From Paulinella micropora (lineage: Eukaryota > Cercozoa > Imbricatea > Euglyphida > Paulinellidae), in contig WBZZ01005702.1 of assembly GCA_019918135.1 (NCBI GenBank), positions 1 through 37,160 of the forward strand: 37,160 bases of DNA, in the 5' to 3' direction. The position numbers were made by a program, and so were the translations under genes. This document shows positions 28,112-35,467 of this stretch, one piece after another (position 1 is the stretch's first letter; each line of letters opens with the position of its first letter). The notes under the pieces are model-generated. The model ran no database searches and was not told the DNA's origin. It saw only the letters and a list, made by a program, of their open reading frames with translations.

Positions 28112-28933
28112 TCACCGCCACGTCCTCCGCCACCGCCGCCTCGTTAGTAATGCCGCTGACAAGTACGATCCTCGATCCTTCCGCTTCCACCCGTATTTCT
28201 GGATGTTTGCGGTGTTGAACCGTTGCAACTCGTCCAGTTGGTCCCGGTTGAACAGGTCTTCCAATCCCCCGAGCTGCCACATGCCATGGCGAATTGCCTC
28301 CTTCAATTCCCGTATAGCTGCGTTCTGCTCCTCCCGCGAGACTTTATTCATGTTGTCGTGATACAGGGTATCGTCATCGTGTATGCAGCATTCGCCCCGT
28401 AGGCGCAAGAACCATATCCCAATTTGCCAGTAACACTATTTGCGCCAATGGCTGTTTTCCTTCAATGCCCGTCGCTCATATTTCGGAACTCCCGGTGCAT
28501 TGCTGAGTCGGTCGTCCGGGGGATATCTTGCCTCGCCCGGCTTCAGCTCCCGATTCCTTGCCGCATTCGTGTAAAAGGTCGGATCCATCACGTCTGGTCC
28601 GGATCCTTGCTGGCCCCTTGTATTACCGCCGCCCCTTGTACTACCGCCCCCCCCCCCCCCCCCCCCCCCCCCAGTCTGTCGTCCTCCTTGTTGCTGCCGC
28701 ATTGGTGCCTTTGGCATCTTCGCCAGAATCGCTGGATCCATCAACAGCGTCTTTATTGCCTTGACGTCTTCGTGATCCATCGTCCAAGCCACCGGGTTGG
28801 TTTTGCCTTGCCATCCCTGCCATTTAGCATTGTTTTCGTTGGGTAGCGTCGGCAGTCTCAAGCCCGCGGTCAGCATCTCCGTTACCACGTTCTTGGTCGC
28901 CTGTTCCCTCCATAAGCCATGCACCAAGATTAG
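28112..28933 (-). CDS. Gag-like segment B, element 2 (contains in-frame TAG)
   Basis: The frame continues directly from the upstream segment after a TAG at 28934-28936: LILVHGLWREQATKNVVTEM, LTAGLRLPTLPNENNAKWQG, a Gly-rich run from the C26 tract (28647-28672), PPDDRLSNAPGVPKYERRAL, then a second in-frame TAG (28436-28438) and CYWQIGIWFLRLRGECCIHD, REEQNAAIRELKEAIRHGMW, QRFNTANIQKYGWKRKDRGS. Both stops lie in the same frame as their neighbours with no shift needed. Near 28190 the frame changes. Helical, Trp-rich composition fits a capsid-like protein; no named family recognised. Confidence 0.5.
28647..28672. repeat. C26 homopolymer within Gag-like ORF
   Basis: Encodes part of a poly-Gly run on the minus strand. 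Same length as the T26 at 12892 and the C26 at 20919. Confidence 0.9.
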
Positions 28934-30242
28934 CTAGTACACTTTCCGCTCGTCGTTGATCAGACACGCGTCCATGACTGCTTGGAATAAGGGCGGTAGA
29001 GGCACGCGGGCCCTGACCTTATCCTGGATCACTCCCCGAACCGTTTCCAATTCATCATCCGCATCGGTGAGTGCCACAAACCCAAAGACCGTGCCGAAGA
29101 CATAATGGATCACATCCACGTACTGCCAGTGCAATCTTTCCGTATTGCCCTTGACTTCCTTGTCGAAGACTTCCTTCCACGTCGCCTGGTTCGACGACCC
29201 CGAGTTAGCACCCGCAATTCCCGAGACGTCCGCCACGACGAAGCAAATGGATTCCAGATCGTTGCCACTCTGCGCCCCGCGCAGCTGTTTCTTGAACTGT
29301 ACCGCAAATTTATATATCGCCTGTCGTCCCCTAGGCTTTGGTCGATTTGGTCGTACCCCTGCCTTGCCAGCTCAGTATTTGCCTTCAACTCTTTTATTAT
29401 CTTTTCCCTTTTTTCCCATCCTTGGACCGAACTCCTGGTTGTACTACTCGCCCAACCCGAGCGATTCTTCTCGTCATCCTCCGATCCTTCCTCTTTTGAA
29501 TCCTCATCTGACTCCGAGCCTTCCGAGCCGCTTTTCTTCTTCTTACTATTCTTCTTCTTTTTCTTTTCTTTTTCTTTTTCTTTTTCTTTTCCGGTGACGC
29601 CGCCTCCGGTTCCTCCATTAATTTCAGCCGAAGCCTAGTCCAGGCTAACCAACCATCCACACATCCCCTCACTAACGATAGGTGATACACCCACATCCGC
29701 AGTTCCGTCACCGTCGCCTTGCGGACCGCGTCATCCATCAGAGCAGCCCCGTTCACCGCGTTGTCCAAGAGCTTCTTGAGTGCCGCCCCTCGTTCCTTGA
29801 TGTGTCCCATCGCGTCCGTGCCGTCGTTGTACTGCTTCATGACTTCTGTAAAGAAACCCGCTTCCTTCCTCACCTCGTCCGCCCATTGCGCGTTTGCCGT
29901 TTCCAACCATGACGCCAAGTCATCAACCGGATTGAGCATCATGCGCTTGTTCCAATCGTGGAAAGCCGCAGTGACTTTGATGTCCTGCTGTCGAATTGCC
30001 GTCACTTTTCCTTCGTTTATGACCTCCCCCTCGTCCATTATAGGCCGTACCATATAAGCTGTCAACGCCTTCGACGAAATCCGATCCCTGTGGTGTCCCA
30101 CCGCCACCACCAAAGCCTCCGCCATTTTGGCCAACACTCCCGTCTTGATCCCCGGCCCCCAGTGTGGCTTGCCTGCTCGTAACTCCCATTCGTTCCACGC
30201 GTCGATGTCGTCCTTAATCCCCCCTTCATCGTGTCCGTCCAT
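28934..30242 (-). CDS. Gag-like segment A, element 2
   Basis: The ATG at 30242 immediately follows the TAG of the upstream ORF. The protein is helical (AYMVRPIMDEGEVINEGKVT, DDLASWLETANAQWADEVRK, ERGAALKKLLDNAVNGAALM) and reaches a poly-Lys stretch encoded by AAAAG repeats near 29570, where the frame slips. The sensible continuation is acidic (KKSGSEGSESDEDSKEEGSE), then IIKELKANTELARQGYDQID. A second slip near 29300 leads to AIYKFAVQFKKQLRGAQSGN, DLESICFVVADVSGIAGANS, WQYVDVIHYVFGTVFGFVAL and ends in VY-TAG at 28934-28936. It is probably the major Gag/capsid region, but no signature is recognised. Confidence 0.5.
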
Positions 30243-30485
30243 CTAAATTTTGAGCGAGTTCCTGCTCAGCTGTGAGTAAATCTCGATAGCAGTCGGGCTC
30301 GCCTGCAACATCTGGAGGAAGTGGTCGGACATAATCGGAGGATTCAATGCATACGTCATAGGAGCCGCCGGCGCCGCCCCCGCCTTGTCCTCCCCTTCGT
30401 CCACTCGTATAGGCGAGGGCCCCGCCTTCTTGAGTGGCGTAAACATGATCGGTAGCACCGCTAACTCTTCCATCCATTCCATCAT
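30243..30485 (-). CDS. Small ORF P5 upstream of Gag-like region
   Basis: The ATG at 30485 overlaps the TGA of the upstream ORF as ATGA, the arrangement seen in termination-reinitiation. The 80-residue product reads MMEWMEELAVLPIMFTPLKK, then MTYALNPPIMSDHFLQMLQA, and ends SLKI-TAG (30243-30245), directly followed in the same frame by ATG of the next ORF. It may be a separate protein or the start of a longer one if the TAG is read through. A longer overlapping frame from 30668 is not needed. Confidence 0.45.
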   Translation of the reverse strand: MMEWMEELAVLPIMFTPLKKAGPSPIRVDEGEDKAGAAPAAPMTYALNPPIMSDHFLQMLQASPTAIEIYSQLSRNSLKI

Positions 30486-31174
30486 CTCCTTCGCTGTCTC
30501 CCGTTGGTCCCAAGATCCCCTGCTTCCTTCGCGGTCCTCATCATCCGTTGTCTCCTCCTCCTCCTCTTCGCTTCCTTCTCCCACCTCATTGCCAACTCCT
30601 GTATGTGTCTTATCTCCATTTTTGTCCCCAAGGCCGTCATCCATTCCTTCGTCTCCTCCGACTGCCACTCATTGCCCTCTATACTCCCCTGTGTCTGTTC
30701 CTTCGTCCATCTCATCCTCAACCAACTGACAAACTGTTTCCATTGTGCAGGATGTTCGTCATGCCATTTGGCCTCCCAAGCCTTAGCCTCTGCTCTTGTG
30801 CCCGTAAGCGCAGTTTCCACCGACAGAATAACGTCCTGTATCGTGTCTCCCAGTCTCCTTTCCACTTCTTGAATTCGTGCATACTGTCCCCGCGCCTCCT
30901 CTGATTCCTTGAAATGTTTCCAACAAGGCTCCCTCATTTCAGCCGGCATCGTACTCATTCGCTTCTCCCACCTCCTCCTTATAATTTCCCATCTCGCCTC
31001 CTCCACCTCCTGACGTTGTGCCTGTTCCTGTCCCTGTTCCCATACCTGGGCCAGTGCTAGCACTTGACTCCCCGAGTCATGATCCGAGTTCTCTTTTATC
31101 TCTTGTTCCACCACCAACTCTCCTTCTATCTCCTCGTCTTCCACCATCCTTCTCGCCTCCCTCGCCGTCTTCAT
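30482..31174 (-). CDS. Paralogous coiled-coil ORF P4
   Basis: A 230-residue charged, helical protein without enzymatic motifs. Its middle (WKHFKESEEARGQYARIQEV) and end (GNEWQSEETKEWMTALGTK) match the neighbouring P3 ORF (WRQFAKSEEARNQYIFLALL; GNDWDSEETQEWLKQLRED), and an upstream block also pairs (WEIIRRRWEKRM with WMAIRKLWEFKW). The tail is Arg-rich (KRRRRRQRMMRTAKEAG). Its ATG overlaps the TGA of P3 (ATGA at 31171-31174). Possibly a Gag-like or nucleic-acid-binding accessory protein; function unknown. Confidence 0.6.
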   Translation of the reverse strand: MKTAREARRMVEDEEIEGELVVEQEIKENSDHDSGSQVLALAQVWEQGQEQAQRQEVEEARWEIIRRRWEKRMSTMPAEMREPCWKHFKESEEARGQYARIQEVERRLGDTIQDVILSVETALTGTRAEAKAWEAKWHDEHPAQWKQFVSWLRMRWTKEQTQGSIEGNEWQSEETKEWMTALGTKMEIRHIQELAMRWEKEAKRRRRRQRMMRTAKEAGDLGTNGRQRRR

Positions 31175-31782
31175 TTCCTTGTCACCCTTTCCACCTCCTC
31201 ATCCACTGCCATCTCCTCCATTTGAGTGTGGCTTGTGGCATCTCTTCCCTGCCCCATGTCTGGTCTCTCTGCTGCCATCTCTTTTTTCTCCTTTTGTGTC
31301 CACTGGCCTCTGTCCTCTCGCAACTGTTTAAGCCACTCCTGTGTCTCTTCACTGTCCCAATCGTTGCCAGCTGCCATCCTCTCGATTATTCCTCGCATCC
31401 GCAATGGTTCGACGAACAGTGTCCAACTGTCCTCTCCTCTTCCTTGGAGAGTTTGTAACTATTGCTTGGCATGTGCTGCCTTCCCCGTGGCGCAAGCCCA
31501 CGCCGTATGTACCCTTTCCGCTACCCATTTCTCCCCCACCTTCGTCAACAAGGCCAGAAAAATATATTGGTTCCTCGCCTCCTCCGACTTGGCGAATTGT
31601 CTCCATAAACCCTCCCGCTCTCTAAACCACCGCCATTTAAACTCCCATAGTTTCCTAATTGCCATCCACCTTTTATCCCCCGTTATCAGTTCCGTGTGCA
31701 AAATTGCCTCCACCCGTTCACTCCACTCGTCACCCATCTCCTCTATGAACTGTCGTGCATCCTCATCCACCTTATATTCCAT
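31171..31782 (-). CDS. Paralogous coiled-coil ORF P3 with internal TAG
   Basis: The frame starts MEYKVDEDARQFIEEMGDEW, continues REGLWRQFAKSEEARNQY, and meets a TAG at 31459-31461 in GKAAHAKQ-stop-LQTLQGRGEDSW. The same frame then continues to LRMRGIIERMAAGNDWDSEE and ends at TGA 31171. Alignment with P4 runs across the TAG (P4 equivalent region: VETALTGTRAEAKAW ... FVSWLRMR), so the codon interrupts a conserved protein. Either the TAG is decoded or the copy is a nonsense mutant. Confidence 0.6.
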
Positions 31783-31899
31783 CCCCTAACTCGTCCCCAT
31801 TGTTGGTCCCCCTCCGTCAGCTCCAACCTTAGTTCCAGTTTGCTTATCTTCTGACGTGTGTCCTAACGTCGAAGTATGTATCGTGTTTCCTAGTGTCCC

Positions 31900-32436
31900 T
31901 CACTCCCCCTTCTTAGTCTTCTTAGAAGGTTGTTCCTCCTCCTTGTCCATTCCCCCGTCCTTCTTTCGTTTCTCCTGCTCCCCAGCCTTCCTGGGCTCTT
32001 CATATTCCAGTCTTTCCCGTTTGAAAGCTTCCCTTGACTCCTTGAACTGTCTCCGTATTTCCCTCGCCTCTTGGTTCCACACGTATCGTGCCCGCCTCAT
32101 CTCAGCCAACATCAAAGCCGAAATGTTCGCATTCTCTGCCTTGACCATTGCCTCCCGTCTTTTTTCTAGCTCATGAGGGCAGATCTCCCTTCTCTTTGCA
32201 CATTCTAGCAGTTTTTCCCGAAAGGTTTCATATTCCTCCGCTGTTGCCACCACCTCCTTGTAAACATCCTTGTCTATTCGTATTTCCCCCTTTGCCCACA
32301 TCCCCTTTTCCCCCTCCTCAGTCTCCTCTTCCCATGCCTTTCTCCAAAACTCCGGTGTCTCCTCCTCCTTCTCGTCCTCGTCTTCCTCCTTTTCCTCGTC
32401 CCCCTTTTCCTCCTTGCCTGTCTTTTTCTTTTCCAT
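31900..32436 (-). CDS. Paralogous coiled-coil ORF P2
   Basis: A 178-residue highly charged protein: Lys/Glu-rich start, then FWRKAWEEETEEGEKGMWAK, GEIRIDKDVYKEVVATAEEY, FREKLLECAKRREICPHELE, and a coiled tail ending in QPSKKTKKGE. The GEIRIDKDVYKEV block matches DEIRIGRNIYIQV of P1, with the preceding W-K residues also shared. The start ATG lies 5-6 bases after a CTACGTTAGGT motif repeated before the neighbouring ORFs. Ends in TGA. No known family recognised. Confidence 0.6.
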   Translation of the reverse strand: MEKKKTGKEEKGDEEKEEDEDEKEEETPEFWRKAWEEETEEGEKGMWAKGEIRIDKDVYKEVVATAEEYETFREKLLECAKRREICPHELEKRREAMVKAENANISALMLAEMRRARYVWNQEAREIRRQFKESREAFKRERLEYEEPRKAGEQEKRKKDGGMDKEEEQPSKKTKKGE

Positions 32437-32598
32437 TGAGACCTAACGTAGAATGCAATCAGAGGTATCCTCCCCACCTCTACTGTCCTACAACAGATAG
32501 CGAGTTCGTTGTCGCTTATTCAGACGACGTTCCCACATTTCCTCATCCTCGTCAGGGTTAAACGCTAACGAATCAAGCACCCAAGAAGCTTGATCATA

Positions 32599-32961
32599 TC
32601 AAGTTTTCAAGTATCTCCGACGTCTCTGTCTCGCCAAACCCCACAAGGTCTCGTAAATCTGTTTGTTCGTCCCAGCCTCTTCTTCCAATTCCTCAATCTT
32701 CCTCTGTCTCTCATCCCCTTGCTCCAAAGCCTTGATCCTCTCCATACATGCATTGTATAGCTTCCACGTGTCTTCCACTTGGATATATATGTTTCTTCCA
32801 ATACGTATCTCATCCTTGTTCCATAGTTCCGACTCCGGAAAACCCTCCTCCTCCAGATATGCATCTTTCCAATAGCTCTTCTTCTCTTGATCCACTTTTC
32901 CCCCTTCCTTCCTCTCTCTCTTCTTGTCTCTCCCCCTTTCCACCATCATCTTTCCTCTCAT
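32599..32961 (-). CDS. Paralogous coiled-coil ORF P1
   Basis: A 120-residue charged protein: basic start (RDKKRERKEGGKVDQEKKS), YWKDAYLEEEGFPESELWNK, DEIRIGRNIYIQVEDTWKLY, then a coiled-coil tail and a final RQRRRRYLKT before TGA. It is a shorter paralogue of P2. Preceded by TATACGTTAGGT about 27 bases before the ATG. Function unknown. Confidence 0.6.
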   Translation of the reverse strand: MRGKMMVERGRDKKRERKEGGKVDQEKKSYWKDAYLEEEGFPESELWNKDEIRIGRNIYIQVEDTWKLYNACMERIKALEQGDERQRKIEELEEEAGTNKQIYETLWGLARQRRRRYLKT

Positions 32962-33193
32962 CTGCCGAATTCATACTGATGTCGAACACCTAACGTATAA
33001 ATGATATCCTGTGTCATCTAGCCCATGCCTTCCTTATTTCCACACTCTATACTCCCCTCTGAGCTTCCCACTCTACGCACTTAGTGAGAAAAGGAAAATA
33101 AGGACTTAAAGGGTACTGATATGGCCGATATGGGCAGTATTCCATCCTTGGTAAAAAGCCAGCAAAACCCCTTGAAAAGGCTGACCTTTTTTG
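32962..33193. other. Spacer between array units
   Basis: Contains one CTACGTTAGGT-type motif and no convincing gene. Confidence 0.4.
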
Positions 33194-33884
33194 TCATCGC
33201 CACCCCAAAGGTCGTCTTCCGCAAAAAGCGTGGTTTTCCACTTGGAATTTTGCGCCATGATGTCTTCTCTGTTTTTGTCCTGTTTTGTCATAGTTCTTGT
33301 GTTTTCCCCCATTCCAACTCCACTTGTTTCTCCTCTTTATCCTGCGTGGATCCCGCCACTTTCCATCTTCCAATTCCATGTGACTATGGGCGTAATCCCC
33401 CATGACACTTTGTGAGTCCCACCCACCTTGCCACATCTTTCCTGTGATGTCACTCCACCACTCATCATAAAAACACGTTACCATATCAATATAATCCACA
33501 GCCAACATATAACCAATAGTTTGCATAGAGGTTTTCCATCCCTTGTGATGAGTGACGTGCCGTATGGGTTGCATCCCTTTGACATGTAAGCATAGCAACC
33601 CCTCATCGTCCAAAAAGCTCAAAAACATGCAACTGACCCATAGAATGCAATCACCCAACCTGTCTGCATGCAACTGTAACAATATTCCATAATAACTGCC
33701 GAGTTCCCATGTCTATAACCACTTCTCGCCATCCAATGTATGAGTCCCAAACACAGCAACTCCTGCTCATCCAACAAAATTCGCGAGAACCCAAGAACAA
33801 TCCAAGAAATACATAGTCCCCACACATATCAATCCGAAAAATCCAAAAACCATCAATAAATCGAATTTCCCATGAATAAACCAT
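33194..33884 (-). pseudogene. Two paralogous ORF remnants (CILWV...LDDEGLLCL)
   Basis: Two frames in tandem encode similar segments: CISWIVLGFSRILLDEQELL, CL (within 33825-33619) and CILWVSCMFLSFLDDEGLLC, L (within 33682-33194). The latter continues MQTIGYMLAVDYIDMVTCFY, DEWWSDITGKMWQGGWDSQS, rich in Trp and Met. They overlap each other's ends in different frames and lack clear starts, so they look like decayed duplicates. They are not obviously related to the coiled-coil ORFs downstream. No family recognised. Confidence 0.4.
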
Positions 33885-34075
33885 GCCACATCATGTCCAA
33901 ATCTTGTAATTTTCCAAGTCATTAGATGTCTAAAAATTTCTGAGTAAACGAGGAAAATTTCTATACCCCGTAAACTATGTTTTTATTAGCGACTCCAATG
34001 TTACCGAGACTAAATATTCAATAATATAATAACTGCCTAACAACTTGTAGAATGAGGAATACCTAACGTAGAAGG

Positions 34076-35467
34076 GACTCCGTACTCTCCAAGCCAAGGT
34101 AAACTGACAGACCGGAACATAGAGTAATGCCATTTTTTACAGCATGGGCCGGCACAGTACTTCTTGCGATGCTTTTTGGGCTGTGTTTGTCACGACGTCA
34201 CAAGTATTTTGCAAGGTAAGATGGCAGGTTAAGGAGTACTGGTTGTGTGTGCTTCTTGGTCTTTGTGCTTGGCTAATGTTGTGCCCGAGCAATTTGACGC
34301 GTCTGTGAAGATTGACTAAAATAGTTGAACGTGCCATTGGTGTAGGAGGGTTGAATGCGAGTGTGATTGCTGGATACGAGCTTTCAAGTGTTGTTCTTGT
34401 CTGAAAGGGGGATTTATGAACGAGTGCTGAGGTTCGATGTGTAGTGTAGGCATCAGCCCCCGGATAGCCGGTAAAAAGTACCTTTTCCTGGTGACAGGTG
34501 CACCAGCTTGTTTTTCAGTATTATTTGTCCGGATTGGACCTGATGCCATTTTATTCCTGGTCTGTTGCCGTTTTCCTTTTTGGCTTCACTGAGCTAATAC
34601 AACGAGACATCATTCTTATTCTTGAGGACTGTGTTTGGTTGTATTACCGACTTTTTACGAGCTATCGTTGGGGGCATTACATTTGGAGTCCACATCACTA
34701 GGGTGATTTCTTTCTGCACACAGGCAACAGAGTGAATTTTCACTGACCTGTCTCACACGGGGACGTCAGACGAAAACAAATACTCCAACACAGCTCCCTC
34801 ATAACTCTTTCACAAAACAAATAATTTGATTGGTCTCAAGCAGGTGTCTCGTACCCTCTAGCCCAATCAGTATCTGTGTGCTCACAAGGAGACATCAGAT
34901 ACAAACTCTCTGTCGTTCTTGCTGTTCTCACACAGAGACCAAGAAGAAGGAGGTGGACAGAAGAGTGAAGGAACACACACAAAACACAAACAAGCATAGG
35001 GACAGGAGCACAACACTCTACCCTTCTAGTTTGTGCATTTATCTGCATTATCTCACACATACGTCAGAGTATTTTTGCAAATCTCTGATCGTTTTCTAAA
35101 GGTAGGTCTGAGAACCTATCCGACCGACTGTCGACTTCTCAAGGAGAGCTTTTCTAGCTTCTCTATTACTATCTGTGTGTAGGTCCAAGTGCCTCATAGT
35201 ATTACTAGATACAATATAGAAAAGAAGGAGGAGAAAGTAATCTGAGTAAGGAGAACAAGAAATCGGAGAAAGTCTCAAAGACTATTTTTCTCAAACAAAA
35301 ACAAACATACAAACAGTGTTTCATAGAGGACAGGGAATCTTATCCTACCCTCTCTATTAGTTTCTCTCTTCACTAGTCAATCGACCGAAGGAGGAACAGA
35401 ACACAAACGAACAAAAACCAAACATAGGAGCTGACACTGTCCTCCTGTTGATCACTACTACGACATC
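34076..35467. other. Non-coding interval, possible LTR/leader of a third element
   Basis: No convincing gene. From about 34740 the plus strand has repeated CTCACAC/AAGGAGAC-like segments (CTCACACGGGGACGTCAGAC, CTCACAAGGAGACATCAGAT, CTCACACAGAGACCAAGAAG, CTCACACATACGTCAGAG), about 60-120 bases apart, leading to the ATG at 35468. These look like diverged leader or LTR repeats. Confidence 0.4.

Larger units (their letters stand above)
21618..32436 (-). mobile_element. Element 2: large Ty3/gypsy-like retroelement with extended 5' ORF region
   Basis: On the minus strand a long upstream Gag-like region is followed by a protease-like segment, RT with YLDD, RNase H, integrase with zinc-binding H-H-C-C and D,D,E residues, and a novel C-terminal tail. 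Domain order is that of Ty3/gypsy. The coding part exceeds 10 kb, long for this class, because of the large region before RT and the upstream ORF array. LTRs were not identified. At least ten frame breaks occur, many at G/C runs. At least six in-frame TAG codons and one TAA lie inside otherwise readable protein. Whether the array upstream of 30242 belongs to the element is inferred from contiguity, overlapping start/stop codons and shared strand. Confidence 0.75.
31862..34075 (-). repeat. Recurrent CTACGTTAGGT motif marking about 540-bp units
   Basis: On the minus strand TTCTACGTTAGGT or a close variant occurs at about 34062-34074, 32988-33000 (TATACGTTAGGT), 32442-32455 and 31865-31877 (TTCGACGTTAGGA). 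Spacings are about 1073, 545 and 578 bases, i.e. two, one and one units of about 540. Each precedes an ORF or ORF remnant of the paralogous array, and GGATA- or GATAC-like sequence often lies just upstream. This supports tandem duplication of a unit that includes its own leader. Confidence 0.6.

Noticed and set aside
29105..32561. Plus-strand Ser/Pro/Leu-rich frames opposite the Gag-like array
   Set aside because: Complement of Glu/Lys/Arg-rich minus-strand coding, which naturally gives Ser/Pro/Leu/Phe-rich antisense frames.
20270..35467. LTR pair for element 2
   Set aside because: I compared the 20.3-21.6 kb block with 32.4-35.4 kb by eye and found no long direct repeat; a computed self-alignment would be decisive.
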